Shown: positions 5,951 to 14,991, numbered from the stretch's first letter. The stretch is 24,048 nt of DNA from Phycisphaerales bacterium UBA7812 (GCA_002480345.1 DLBY01000113.1:9912-33959), one strand, 5' to 3'. The notes: generated from the sequence alone by a model not told the origin. Numbers and translations: made by a program.

Positions 5951-8896
5951 TCACGGGCAGCCCGTCAGGAACGAGGTCGCGAATTGATTGATGTCTGAGA
6001 GGTCGAACACGCCGAACGGCGGCGCGAGGTCCGCCGCGGGCTGCTGGTTCACGAACGCGCCCACGAATGCGTTGATGTCCGCGAGGTCCAGGACCCCGAA
6101 TGGGAACGCAAGATCAGCAGGGTTGCAGGGCCCGTCACCCGGCGCGAGCAGGGTGGAGACGCTCGAGCCCGTCCCGGGCTCGCGCACCACGACGAGATCC
6201 TGCGAGCCGTTCTGGTCGAGGTCCGCGACAGCGAGCAGCCTCGGGACCTGCCCGCTCGGGAGATCGACAACGCGGCTCTCTCCGAAGATCAGTTCACCCT
6301 GATCGCCCCGCCCGATGTTCAGGATCGTGCGCAGCTCACGGATCCCCTTTTCGTCTACCGCGGTGTACGCGATGTCGAGAAGTCCGTCGTCGTTGACATC
6401 CGCCGCGACGATCGACCCGGGCGCGGAGCGGAACCGTGTCGTCCCGGCGTCGAGCGAGATCGCGTCGGCGTAGACGATCTCTCCGAAATCCTGTGCGACC
6501 ATCAGCGAGATCGTCCCGCTCGCCGCGTCGCTCGTGAGGATGTCGTCGAGCCCGTCTCCGCTGATGTCGGCGGTGAACATCTGCCCGGGGCGGCGTCCCG
6601 TGGGGATGTCCTGCAGGAAGAAGAGCGGGAAAGTAGGCCCTCGCGAACCGAGCCCGGTCGCTCCGAGGCCTGTCCCAAAGATCCGAACCTCGGCTTCCTC
6701 CTGCGATGACGCCGCGACACCGGTGGGTGAGATCTCGCCTCCCATGGTGTCAACGCTCCCGGGATCGTCCCCGATGTCGGTTTCTTCCTCGTCGAAGCCC
6801 GCACCGGCGTTGTTCGTCGACGCCTTGATTCCGCCGCCTCCCGTGCCGCGCGACGAGCGGTCGAAGACCGTGATGACATCGAGCAGCCCGTCTCCCGAAT
6901 AATCGGCGAGCGTGATATCCGCCGGGACGCCCTGCACGGAGATCGATCGCGGATCCACCTGCGAGAAGTCGCCCGGGTTCCCCGGTGCATTCAGACGGAT
7001 GCGGACCTGGCCGTCCGCCGGGCCTCGGTTCATCACGACGAGGTCGGGGAATTCGTCTCCGTTCATATCCCCGACCGCGATCGAGCCCGGGAGGTCTCCG
7101 AGCCCGTCGAAGACCTGCACCGTCTGGCTGAAGCCGAGCCAGCCGACGCCCGGCGCGACGCCCAGATTGAGCGCGACCACGATCTGTCCGTTCTGCCCGG
7201 GCCCGTTGTCGGTGATCCCGACGAGGTCGGGGAACCCATCCCCGTTGACATCGCGAACCACCGCGTCCGCGAACAGGCCCGGCGGATCGGCGGTTAGGCT
7301 GTTCTGCACCGCGAGCCCCGCGACGCCGAAGTCGACGAACTCAATCGAGGCGGTGCCGTCCCCGGAGTAGAGGGGGATCGCGACTGCGGCGTCCTCGATC
7401 ACGGTCGTTTGCACGGCGCGGAAAACGCCGCTCATCTCGCTTGCCTCGACGACGGCGTATTTTTCGCCGATCCTGGGGATAATCTGTCTCGGGACACTCA
7501 CGCGGAGCGTGCCGTCGAGCAGCGCCGAGCCCGCAACCTGCACAGACATGGAGTCGGCAGGGTCTTCCGACGCCAGCGAATAGACCAGCCGCCCGGTTTC
7601 GAACAGCCCCGTGAGCGGATTCGTTCCGTTGAACGAGAGGTCCCCGTCGATCGTGAGGACCTGGCGCCCGCTCGTGACGGCGTAGAACCCGAGGGGGCGG
7701 AGTTCGCCCCCGAACAGATCGACCGATGCCCTGATCTCGCCTGAGCCTTCGATCACGCCGTCAACGAAGACGCGCACGCCCTGCGGCGCTTCGGTCACGC
7801 TGCGTTCGCCGACGATCAGATCGCCCCGCCCGCCGGGTCCGACTTCGAGGGGTGCGCCCCCGATGCCCCACCGCGAAACGCCCAGGATGCGGGCTCTCCC
7901 GCTTGAGCCGGGATCCATCCCGAGCAGGGCTCGGCCTGTCATCAGCGTGTCGATCTCGGTGCCGTCGAGCACCTCCCACTCGCCGTCGCCTTGTCCTCCG
8001 ATCTGGAGCAGGCTCATCTGGACGCTCTGCGGCAGGCTGAGACCGTTGAGACGGACTTCGCCGAAGGAATCGGTGCGTTCACCGATGCGCATCGAAACCG
8101 GTCCGTTGCTGCTGAGAATGCCCTCCTGCTCGAGTCCGAGGAAGCCATCGCCCTGGAATCCGACGATGACATCGCTGGCGACCTCGGCGCTGAGCAGGAT
8201 CTCACTGGTTCCGAAGGCGGAGAGCGTCCCGTCTGACCCGGACCGCGAACCGAGCACGAGAGGCCCGACATGGACGAACTGCGTGTCGATCAGTTCGACC
8301 TTGCCCGACCCGAACTGTCCGATGATCATCGGTGCCAGATCGAGGTGTCGGAATTGCAGGGCGGCGTTCGCCCCATCGAGCACGAGACGGCTGCTCGTGC
8401 CCGGGGTATCACCCACGACCGCGCGCGCCACCCGGAACTGTCCGCCCCCGGTGACCGTCATCTGCGCGCCGAGCGCACCGCCCAACAGATACTCACGGCA
8501 CTCGGCCTGATCGCCCGAAACCGCGAAAACACTGCCGCCGAGATCGAAGGTCGCGGTGCAGTTCAGGACGCCGAGCCCGCGCACGCCCGCGAAGCCGTCG
8601 AAGAACGGAATGTAGGGTTGCTGCCCGAGACCATCCGTCCCGTCGAAAAGGGCGAGGCTCGTGGGGCTCGGTGCCTCGCCTGTCTGAGACGCCCAGTTGC
8701 TTGGGTTTCCCCAGAAACCGGTTCCCGCTCGCCAGCGATAGACCTGGTTTGCGTCCGGGACGCCGTCCTGATCACAATCCTGCGCGCATACGGATCCGGC
8801 GACCAGAGCCAGCGCCGCCGTCGCCGAAAGACCCCACACGCTTGGCGGGGACGGCAGCCTGATTGGAAGTCCATTGTCGCGACACATCCGCGTCAT
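5951..8896 (-). CDS. Secreted FG-GAP/VCBS-repeat protein with GC-type dockerin tail
   Basis: This 981-aa protein has a signal peptide (cleavage likely at VCA-QD, about residue 38) followed by a DCDQDGVPD segment like a thrombospondin type 3 calcium motif. Residues of about 60-540 are Gly-rich beta repeats resembling a solenoid or autotransporter passenger. Between about 545 and 900 there are six FG-GAP/VCBS calcium motifs, for example DVNGDGFPDLV, DMNGDEFPDLV, DYSGDGLLDV, DISGDGLDDI, DVNDDGLLDI and DLDQNGSQDL. The last 60 residues hold two copies of the unit PADLA-x-PFGVxDLxDINxF, starting with CNPADL and ending in GCP. This tail is the GC-type dockerin domain that I know from Phycisphaerae and probably serves for attachment or sorting. 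A GGAGAG ribosome site favours the ATG at 8896 (5 nt) over 8899 (2 nt). The ligand or substrate is unknown. Confidence 0.85.
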   Translation of the reverse strand: MTRMCRDNGLPIRLPSPPSVWGLSATAALALVAGSVCAQDCDQDGVPDANQVYRWRAGTGFWGNPSNWASQTGEAPSPTSLALFDGTDGLGQQPYIPFFDGFAGVRGLGVLNCTATFDLGGSVFAVSGDQAECREYLLGGALGAQMTVTGGGQFRVARAVVGDTPGTSSRLVLDGANAALQFRHLDLAPMIIGQFGSGKVELIDTQFVHVGPLVLGSRSGSDGTLSAFGTSEILLSAEVASDVIVGFQGDGFLGLEQEGILSSNGPVSMRIGERTDSFGEVRLNGLSLPQSVQMSLLQIGGQGDGEWEVLDGTEIDTLMTGRALLGMDPGSSGRARILGVSRWGIGGAPLEVGPGGRGDLIVGERSVTEAPQGVRVFVDGVIEGSGEIRASVDLFGGELRPLGFYAVTSGRQVLTIDGDLSFNGTNPLTGLFETGRLVYSLASEDPADSMSVQVAGSALLDGTLRVSVPRQIIPRIGEKYAVVEASEMSGVFRAVQTTVIEDAAVAIPLYSGDGTASIEFVDFGVAGLAVQNSLTADPPGLFADAVVRDVNGDGFPDLVGITDNGPGQNGQIVVALNLGVAPGVGWLGFSQTVQVFDGLGDLPGSIAVGDMNGDEFPDLVVMNRGPADGQVRIRLNAPGNPGDFSQVDPRSISVQGVPADITLADYSGDGLLDVITVFDRSSRGTGGGGIKASTNNAGAGFDEEETDIGDDPGSVDTMGGEISPTGVAASSQEEAEVRIFGTGLGATGLGSRGPTFPLFFLQDIPTGRRPGQMFTADISGDGLDDILTSDAASGTISLMVAQDFGEIVYADAISLDAGTTRFRSAPGSIVAADVNDDGLLDIAYTAVDEKGIRELRTILNIGRGDQGELIFGESRVVDLPSGQVPRLLAVADLDQNGSQDLVVVREPGTGSSVSTLLAPGDGPCNPADLAFPFGVLDLADINAFVGAFVNQQPAADLAPPFGVFDLSDINQFATSFLTGCP

Positions 8897-8899
8897 CAT

Positions 8900-9183
8900 C
8901 TCTCCGATTCCCGTCCGCCCGAGCGGCTCCCGAGCCCGCCGCGCCGACCGATACAGAACGATCTCGGCAGGGTGTGATCAACGACCCCCGGATCAGGCTA
9001 TCAGCCTAGGGGGGTGAGTCCAAGCCCCGTTCGTCGCTTCGGAGAAGGGGAGCTCCCTACGCAGGCGAAAAAACCGGCCGGTGACTCACGGAAAAAACGG
9101 GTCGCCCGCTTTCCGGACCTCGAACGCTCCCGTGGATGACCAGTGGCAGGGAAGCAGGGCGTGAGCCTGCGGGCGGCGTCTGC
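8900..9183. other. Intergenic region with candidate structured RNA
   Basis: No gene is visible between the two divergent genes. The stretch 8985-9089 is rich in inverted repeats. CCCCC (8985-8989) can pair with GGGGG (9009-9013), enclosing AGGCT/AGCCT (8995-8999 and 9003-9007). GTGAGTC (9014-9020) can pair with GACTCAC (9083-9089) across 62 nt. Inside that span lie CCCC/GGGG (9025-9028 and 9047-9050) and the palindrome GGGAGCTCCC (9048-9057). On the minus strand two runs of six T are present near 9067-9072 and 9092-9097. I recognise no known riboswitch motif. Confidence 0.3.
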
Positions 9184-9189
9184 TAGGGT
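9184..9189 (+). promoter_or_regulatory. Candidate -10 element (TAGGGT) of the kinase gene
   Basis: TAGGGT ends 8 nt before the ATG at 9198 and only 2 nt before the ATG at 9192. If it is a -10 box, transcription would begin at about 9198 and the mRNA would be leaderless. No ribosome site is present. Confidence 0.35.
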
Positions 9190-9197
9190 GCATGCCG

Positions 9198-12100
9198 ATG
9201 AGTGACGATCCCAGAGACCAGAATGACCCCGGCGAGAAAGATCGCGAGCACAAGCCGGCGCGTGAGCCGCACGCGGACCCGGATCCCGACCGTCCGGCGA
9301 CCGGCCACGACGATCCGACGGTGGCGTTCACGCCTCCCGGGGAGACCGGCTCTCCGGGTCCAGCCGAGACCGATCCCGAAGCAGAGACCGTCGCGCATGA
9401 TCCGACCGCGGGAACACCCGGCGCGGATCCCGATCGAACCGAGCCCTATAGCCCGACTCCGGCGGGGGCAACGGGCGATGCCGCGCGTGCTGCGAGCGCC
9501 GAGTCGATCCCCGGGTACCGGATCCTGGGCCAGATCGGACGCGGCGGCATGGGCACCGTCTTCCAGGGGCTCCGCCTGGACGACCGTTTCCAGAAACGCG
9601 TCGCGGTCAAGATCATGCGCCGGGGGCTCGACACCGACGAGATGCTCGAGCGGTTCCAGCTCGAACGCCAAGTGCTCGGGGCGCTCAATCACCCCAATAT
9701 TGCTCGGCTCTATGACGCCGGCGCGACGGAGGATGGGCGCCCGTTCTTTGTCATGGAATTCGTCGACGGGGTCCCGATCGACGAGTACTGCGATCAAAAC
9801 GCGCTGAGCATCCCGGACCGGGTGCGCCTGTTTACCAAGGTCTGCGCAGCGGTGCACTACGCGCACCAGAACCTGATCGTCCACCGGGATCTCAAGCCGT
9901 CGAACATCCTTGTGACGGGGGAGGGCGAGCCCAAACTCCTCGACTTCGGGATCGCGAAGCTGCTGAATCCCGAATTGCTGGGGCTCCCGGCGCTCACGCG
10001 TCCCGACCAGCGGATCATGACCTACGAGTACGCGAGCCCCGAACAGGTCCAGGGGCAGTCGATCACGACCGCGAGCGATGTGTACGCGCTCGGCGTCATC
10101 CTCTACGAACTGCTCACCGGGCACAGGCCCTACCACATCGAGAAGAGGATCCACGCCGAGGCCGTCCGGATCATCTGCGAGGAAGAGCCGAAGCGGCCCA
10201 GCACCGCGGTCTCATCCGCGGCGACCCGGCACACGCACCGGGGCGAGATGGAGACCGTCACCGCGCAGGAGATCGCGAAGCGGCGCGAGGCCCAGATCAC
10301 ACGCCTCAGGAAGCGGCTTTCGGGCGACCTCGACAATGTCATCCTGATGTCGATGCGCAAGAGCGCACAACGCCGGTACCCCACGGCGCAGGCGCTCGCG
10401 GATGACCTCATGCGTCATCTCGAAGGACAGACGGTCACCGCCCGGGCGCCGACCTTTTCCTATCGCGCCGGCAAGTTCATCCGTCGTCACAAGGCGTCGC
10501 TGTCCGCGGCGGCATTGATCGCGCTCGCGCTGCTGTTCGGGATCGTGGGAACGACCACCGCGTGGCAGCGAGCCGCGGTCGCGCGGGACAACGAAGCCGC
10601 GGCGCGGATCGCCGCTCAGCAGGCGGAAACCGCGGAGCGGGACGCGCGCCACGCCGCCGAGATGCGTTACACGCAGCTCCGCCGCATGTTCACGATCGAG
10701 GACACGCTGTACGAGGAGATCGAGAGTCTCCCCGGCGCGACGGCGGCCCGCGACATTCTCAGCGAATCGATGCTGAACGCGATCGAGACGCTCGCGCGCT
10801 CGTTCCCCGATGACCCGCGACTCGAGCGTGATCTCGCGGAGCAGTACCTCCGGGTCGGCGTGCTCGCGGCAAAGGGGCAGAACTCCGCCGCCCGCGGCGT
10901 GGAGGCTCTCGAACGAGCCCTCGATCTGCTCGAGGATGCGCCTCCGGAGAACGAAACGAGACTCCGCACGCTCGTCGAACTCGCGGAGGCGTACCGGCAG
11001 GCCGGGGATCGGGACGCGGCGCTCGCGACGGCAGCCAACGCGATCGAACGCTGCGCTGCCTTGGAAAATAATCCGGGCGCCCCCCGGTCTCTGAAAGTGC
11101 TGTATGCCGATGCCCTGATCCGCTCAGCCCTCGTGCACATGTTCCGGGCCCGCCTCGATGACGCGCAGCGCGAACTCGAGGCCGCCTCGGGGCTCGCGAC
11201 GGAAGCGGTCGATGCGAACCCGGACGATGCCGACGCGGTGCGTTCGCTGGCCCACGCGACCGAGCAGTTGGGCGTGCTCGCGGATCAGCGCGATGAGGAG
11301 GAAGCCGAGCTGTCGCATCTGCGTCAGGCACTGGCCCTGCGGCGACGCGTCGCCGATTTGCGGCCTTCGAACGCGGAGGCACAACACAGGCTGGTGATGG
11401 CGGTCGAGCGATTCGGCCGGGCGCTGATGGACCTGGACCGCCCCGACGAGGCGCGGCGCGCGTTCGAGGAGATGAGGTCGCTCGCGGAAACCGCCCGGCT
11501 GAGCGATCCGTTCTCGGGTCGCGCCCTCTCGGACTTCGCCCGCGCGTTCGAGAACGCGGCGGATGTGTCGCTCCGAACGGGGGATGCCGAGGGGGCGATC
11601 TCGTACGCGGGCGCGTTCCGTGACACCGCGCGCGCATGGCTGGACACCGACCCGCTCAGCATGCACGCCAGGCGGATGGTGGGGTTGGCGCATTACAAAC
11701 TCGCGCGGGCCCTTTACACGCACGCAGGGAAGCTCCGCGGCGAGAACCCGGACGAGGCAACCCGCGTTTACGAGTCGGCTGTTCCGGAATTCGAAGCCGC
11801 GATCGGCGTGCTCGCTGGTGCCAGCGAAACCGATCCGAACGACACCGAACTCATCGAGGACCTCTTCCGCGCCGCCTATTGGCTCGGCTATACCCACTGG
11901 CGCCTCGGGGACGCGAACGCGGAACGCGAGGCATTCCGACGAGCCCTTCGGGAAGCGGAGCGACGCGCCGAGTGGGGTGGACTGCCGAGGGTGTTCCACA
12001 ACGCCGTCGCGAGCGTTGCGTCCAAGCTTGCCGATGTCGAGTACGACGCGAACGACCCGGACGCGATGATCGAGGGGATCGAACGGGCGGTGGCGCTGAC

Positions 12101-12329
12101 GGGCAACAAGACAACGATGCTCTTTGCCCAGCACGCCCGCGCCATGAGCCTGGTGCCCGATCTGCCCGGCGCGATCGCGCTGCTCGACGAGGCGATTGCG
12201 CCGCTCGAGGCCGCGGAGAACCTGAGCCCGTCGAGCGAGCGTCTGCTGGGCCGCATCCGGGCGCTCCGGGCGGACTACGCCGCTCTGCTCGCGACGGGCG
12301 AATCGCTCGAGGGCGCCGATCCGCCCTGA
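9198..12329 (+). CDS. Hanks-type Ser/Thr protein kinase with membrane helix and TPR-like C-terminus
   Basis: This 1043-aa predicted kinase starts with about 105 disordered residues rich in Pro, Asp and Thr. The kinase domain follows: glycine loop GRGGMG (114-119), Lys138 in VAVKIM, catalytic Asp231 in HRDLKPSN, Asp249 in DFG, and the YASPEQ activation-segment motif with SDVYALGVILYELLTG. All key catalytic residues are present, so it should be active. An extra Arg/Glu-rich segment lies after HRPYHIEKRI. One membrane helix (about 434-458) is followed by a coiled coil and an extracytoplasmic helical region of about 580 residues with TPR-like units, such as LVELAEAYRQAGDRDAALATAANAI. Such kinase-TPR proteins are abundant in planctomycetes; signals and substrates are unknown. 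The start at 9198 fits the upstream TAGGGT; the in-frame ATG at 9192 is the alternative. panC follows after 23 bp. Confidence 0.92.
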   Translation: MSDDPRDQNDPGEKDREHKPAREPHADPDPDRPATGHDDPTVAFTPPGETGSPGPAETDPEAETVAHDPTAGTPGADPDRTEPYSPTPAGATGDAARAASAESIPGYRILGQIGRGGMGTVFQGLRLDDRFQKRVAVKIMRRGLDTDEMLERFQLERQVLGALNHPNIARLYDAGATEDGRPFFVMEFVDGVPIDEYCDQNALSIPDRVRLFTKVCAAVHYAHQNLIVHRDLKPSNILVTGEGEPKLLDFGIAKLLNPELLGLPALTRPDQRIMTYEYASPEQVQGQSITTASDVYALGVILYELLTGHRPYHIEKRIHAEAVRIICEEEPKRPSTAVSSAATRHTHRGEMETVTAQEIAKRREAQITRLRKRLSGDLDNVILMSMRKSAQRRYPTAQALADDLMRHLEGQTVTARAPTFSYRAGKFIRRHKASLSAAALIALALLFGIVGTTTAWQRAAVARDNEAAARIAAQQAETAERDARHAAEMRYTQLRRMFTIEDTLYEEIESLPGATAARDILSESMLNAIETLARSFPDDPRLERDLAEQYLRVGVLAAKGQNSAARGVEALERALDLLEDAPPENETRLRTLVELAEAYRQAGDRDAALATAANAIERCAALENNPGAPRSLKVLYADALIRSALVHMFRARLDDAQRELEAASGLATEAVDANPDDADAVRSLAHATEQLGVLADQRDEEEAELSHLRQALALRRRVADLRPSNAEAQHRLVMAVERFGRALMDLDRPDEARRAFEEMRSLAETARLSDPFSGRALSDFARAFENAADVSLRTGDAEGAISYAGAFRDTARAWLDTDPLSMHARRMVGLAHYKLARALYTHAGKLRGENPDEATRVYESAVPEFEAAIGVLAGASETDPNDTELIEDLFRAAYWLGYTHWRLGDANAEREAFRRALREAERRAEWGGLPRVFHNAVASVASKLADVEYDANDPDAMIEGIERAVALTGNKTTMLFAQHARAMSLVPDLPGAIALLDEAIAPLEAAENLSPSSERLLGRIRALRADYAALLATGESLEGADPP

Positions 12330-12338
12330 CTTGCCCGC

Positions 12339-12344
12339 TACGCT
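12339..12344 (+). promoter_or_regulatory. Candidate -10 element (TACGCT) of panC
   Basis: TACGCT lies in the 23-bp gap between the kinase gene and panC and ends 8 nt before the panC ATG. panC has no ribosome site, so it could have its own leaderless start as well as read-through from the kinase gene. Confidence 0.35.
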
Positions 12345-12352
12345 TCGCCTCG

Positions 12353-13207
12353 ATGCTCGTCATCCGCGAAGACCAACCCCTGACCATTCCTGCCCGATCC
12401 TGCGTGCTCGTGCCGACGATGGGCGCCCTGCACGAGGGTCACCTCGATCTTGTCAGGCTCGCGGCCTCTGAAGCGCGCCGTCGCGGGCTCGGCGGGGGGG
12501 CCGTGGTCTCGGTTTTTGTCAACCCCACACAGTTCAACGATCCCGCGGACTACGCGCGATACGCGCGGGTGCTCGAGCAGGACCTCGCCGGATGCGAGCG
12601 AGCGGGCACCGCTGTCGTCTACGCGCCCTCCGTCGAGGCGGTCTATCCCGGCGACGGACGCGTGAGCGTGCCAGCGCTCCCCGATCAGGCTCTCAACAAG
12701 GGCCTCGAGGATGCGCATCGGCCCGGGCACTTTGAAGGGGTCTGCCAAGTCGTACGGAGGCTGTTCGACCTCGTCCGACCCACGGCAGCGGTCTTCGGCG
12801 AAAAGGACTGGCAGCAACTCGTGACAGTCCGCGCGATGAGTGAACGCGATGGCCTGGGCGTCGAGATCATCAACGGCCCCACCGCTCGCGAGCCGGACGG
12901 GCTCGCGATGTCGAGCCGGAACCGGTTCCTCCCCCCCGATCAGCGCGAACGGGCGCTCAGCCTTTCTCGTGCGCTCGCGGCCGCGGGCGGTGAAACGGAT
13001 CCCCAAGAGGCGGAAGCGGCGATGCGCCGGGTCTATACCGAGCACGGCATCGAACCCGATTACGCCGCGGTGCGAGACGCCGAAACGCTGGGTGAATATG
13101 TACCCGGGCGACCCGGGCGGGCCATCACGGCGGCGGGCATCCCGGGCGAAACGACCGTCGTCCGGCTTCTGGACAACGCGCCATGGATTGGCGGGCCGGG
13201 CCGGTAG
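12353..13207 (+). CDS. panC: Pantothenate synthetase (pantoate--beta-alanine ligase)
   Basis: PanC joins pantoate and beta-alanine with ATP to make pantothenate, the precursor of coenzyme A, in the cytoplasm. The protein is 284 aa, the normal length. The motifs are all present: VPTMGALHEGHL (20-31) with the HIGH-like HEGH at 27-30, VFVNPTQF (54-61), RPGHFEGVCQVV (123-134), FGEKDWQQL (148-156) where most members have Tyr instead of Trp, and the KMSKS-like MSSRN at 186-190. The open frame continues far upstream inside the kinase gene, but the ATG at 12353 gives the family N-terminus. No other pantothenate gene (panB, panD) is in the window. Confidence 0.95.
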   Translation: MLVIREDQPLTIPARSCVLVPTMGALHEGHLDLVRLAASEARRRGLGGGAVVSVFVNPTQFNDPADYARYARVLEQDLAGCERAGTAVVYAPSVEAVYPGDGRVSVPALPDQALNKGLEDAHRPGHFEGVCQVVRRLFDLVRPTAAVFGEKDWQQLVTVRAMSERDGLGVEIINGPTAREPDGLAMSSRNRFLPPDQRERALSLSRALAAAGGETDPQEAEAAMRRVYTEHGIEPDYAAVRDAETLGEYVPGRPGRAITAAGIPGETTVVRLLDNAPWIGGPGR

Positions 13208-13230
13208 AGCGGATTCGAATTGAGATCAGT

Positions 13231-13259
13231 CCCATCCGCGATTCGTGATCGCGGATGGG
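13231..13259. terminator. Hairpin between convergent panC and membrane-protein genes
   Basis: A perfect 11-bp stem (CCCATCCGCGA at 13231-13241 and its complement at 13249-13259) with the loop TTCGTGA lies midway between the two convergent stop codons. The tail on the plus strand is only moderately T-rich (TCTGTTCTTC). It probably limits transcription from both sides, but it is not a classical U-run terminator. Confidence 0.55.
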
Positions 13260-13272
13260 CGTCTGTTCTTCG

Positions 13273-13884
13273 TCAATACTCGAACGCGGGTGGCACGGTC
13301 TTCTTCACCATCCCGAACCAGATGATGCAGAAGGTCGGCCACGCAAGGGCGATCACAAGACCGACGACGAGCCCCACGGCCTGCATCGGCCCCTGCATCT
13401 GGGCCTGCTGGTCCCATGACTGCTTGATCGCCCGGGTTTCGTCGGACTTCTCGCCGTGCTCGTTGACCCACGCCTGCATCGCTTGCTGCTGGGCCTGCTG
13501 GCCCTGGTAGCTTGCGAATGTGCCGAAGAACGCCGCGGCGATCGCGAGAAGGGCGTAAAGCAGGTGCATTGATCGTCCGCCCTGACTCCGCTTGAGGAGC
13601 TTCGCAGCGGCGACGATCAGGACGACATTGACGATCACGCCGAAGGCGAGGGAACCGATCATCAACGCGTCGAACGGGGGTGTGAACGGGGGCGGCGGCG
13701 TCCCGGGCGGGAGTTGCCCGCTCATCAGCCCGCCCATCATGGACCCGCCGAAACCGGCCATGCCCGCGCCCAGCACGGAGCAGGTGACCGCGAGAATCCC
13801 GAACACCAGACTCAGGATCCCGATGACCTTGGGCCAACTCGCCGGGGCGACAGTTCCCTCTCCGGCTGTGTGCACATCGCTCAT
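13273..13884 (-). CDS. Four-helix membrane protein, function unknown
   Basis: This 203-aa protein was not recognised. Hydrophobic helices are predicted at about residues 20-44, 72-95, 107-125 and 168-191. The first loop is Gly/Met-rich and then Pro-rich (PPGTPPPPFTPP, 60-71); the third loop is a Gln-rich hydrophilic stretch with a run of QQ pairs (127-165). The reading frame can also begin with a GTG two codons upstream, but the AAAGGGG ribosome site lies 5 nt before the ATG at 13884 and supports that start. It follows pheS by 54 bp on the same strand, so it may be co-transcribed with it. No function is suggested by the sequence. Confidence 0.7.
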   Translation of the reverse strand: MSDVHTAGEGTVAPASWPKVIGILSLVFGILAVTCSVLGAGMAGFGGSMMGGLMSGQLPPGTPPPPFTPPFDALMIGSLAFGVIVNVVLIVAAAKLLKRSQGGRSMHLLYALLAIAAAFFGTFASYQGQQAQQQAMQAWVNEHGEKSDETRAIKQSWDQQAQMQGPMQAVGLVVGLVIALAWPTFCIIWFGMVKKTVPPAFEY

Positions 13885-13920
13885 GTCCACCCCTTTCCCT
13901 TGTGGTTCCCCTCCGGCTGC

Positions 13921-13938
13921 GCAGGCCTCTGGGCCTGC
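13921..13938 (-). other. Hairpin after pheS
   Basis: A 7-bp perfect stem, GCAGGCC (13921-13927) with GGCCTGC (13932-13938), has a 4-nt loop and abuts the pheS stop codon. There is no T run, so it may be an RNA stability or partial termination element between pheS and the next gene. Confidence 0.4.
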
Positions 13939-14979
13939 CTAGAGCTGGGCGAGGAACCGGACATCGTTTTCGAACAGCATACGGATATCCGGGATGCCGT
14001 ACCGCCCCATCGCGATCCGCTCGATCCCGAATCCGAACGCGAACCCGGTCCATTCTTCGGGATCGATCCCGCACGCTTGCAGCACATTGGGATCGACCAT
14101 GCCGCACCCGCCGAGTTCGATCCACTCGGGATCGCTGCCCGCTTTCAGCGCGATCTTCATGTCCAGCTCGGCGCTCGGTTCGGTGAACGGAAAGAAAGAG
14201 GGGCGGAGCCGGATATCCGCGTCGCGCCCGAAATAGGCGTGCGCGAATTGCTCAAGGGTGGTCTTGAGATCGATCATGGTCACGCCGCGATCGATGTAAA
14301 GCCCTTCGATCTGGTGGAACATGAATGAGTGGGTGGCGTCCACCGTGTCGGGTCGGTAGACCCGCCCCGGGCTCACGATCTTGATCGGGGGACCCCACCC
14401 CTCCGCGACCGCCTTTTCCATCGTGCGGATCTGCACCGTCGAGGTCTGGCTCCGCAGCATGCGCGGCGTTTTCACCGCATCCGGATTGTCGACATAAAAG
14501 TTGTCGATCGGGTCCCGCGCCGGGTGCTCGGGCGGGATGTTGAGCTTGATGAAATTGTGCTCGTCGTCCTCGAGTTCAGGGCCCTCCGCGACCTCGAACC
14601 CCATGCGACCGAACACCTCGGTTAGCTCGTCGATCACCCGGGTGATGATGTGCCGGCGGCCCAGGTGCGTCGATGCCACCGCGCCGGGCTCGGTGATGTC
14701 GAGTGTCGGCTCTCCGCCCGTCGCGGCGGGGCCGCCGCGGCCGAGCGTCGCCTTCTTCTCGTTGAAGGCGCCCTCGAGCCTCCCCTTGACCTCGTTGAGG
14801 CGTTTGCCGACCTCGCCCTTCTGCTCTTTGGGGACATCCTTCATCAGGGGCATCAGGGCCTTGAGCTTGCCCTTGCTGCCCAGGTAGGACACACGCCAGG
14901 CTTCGAGCGAATCTGCGTCGGCGCACGCCCCGAGCGATTCGACGGCTTCGGTCTCGAGTTCGTTGAGTTGGTCAATCAC
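13939..14979 (-). CDS. pheS: Phenylalanine--tRNA ligase alpha subunit
   Basis: PheS is the catalytic subunit of the alpha2-beta2 phenylalanyl-tRNA synthetase. The 346-aa product has the N-terminal coiled-coil arm, with LGSKGKLKALM near residue 35, and then the class II core. Motif 2 (FHQIEGLYID) and RLRPSFFPFTEPSAELD are present, followed by GCGMVDP and motif 3 (GFAFGFGIERIAMGRYGIPDIR). The GTG at 14979 is chosen because it gives the usual N-terminus; the frame extends to 15048 with unrelated sequence. A TATCAT hexamer lies 6 nt before the GTG. The gene for the beta subunit, pheT, normally next to it, is not in the window. A GH43-like gene lies upstream (65-bp gap) and a membrane-protein gene downstream. 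Confidence 0.95.
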   Translation of the reverse strand: MIDQLNELETEAVESLGACADADSLEAWRVSYLGSKGKLKALMPLMKDVPKEQKGEVGKRLNEVKGRLEGAFNEKKATLGRGGPAATGGEPTLDITEPGAVASTHLGRRHIITRVIDELTEVFGRMGFEVAEGPELEDDEHNFIKLNIPPEHPARDPIDNFYVDNPDAVKTPRMLRSQTSTVQIRTMEKAVAEGWGPPIKIVSPGRVYRPDTVDATHSFMFHQIEGLYIDRGVTMIDLKTTLEQFAHAYFGRDADIRLRPSFFPFTEPSAELDMKIALKAGSDPEWIELGGCGMVDPNVLQACGIDPEEWTGFAFGFGIERIAMGRYGIPDIRMLFENDVRFLAQL

Positions 14980-14985
14980 GCGTCG

Positions 14986-14991
14986 ATGATA
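14986..14991 (-). promoter_or_regulatory. Candidate -10 element (TATCAT) of pheS
   Basis: On the minus strand TATCAT ends 6 nt before the GTG start of pheS, with no ribosome site between. This position would give a leaderless pheS transcript. No -35 box is evident. Confidence 0.4.

Noticed and set aside
9183..12134. Long minus-strand frames (9183-10154, 11124-12134) opposite the kinase gene
   Set aside because: They are antisense to an intact kinase with all catalytic residues and have no independent support.
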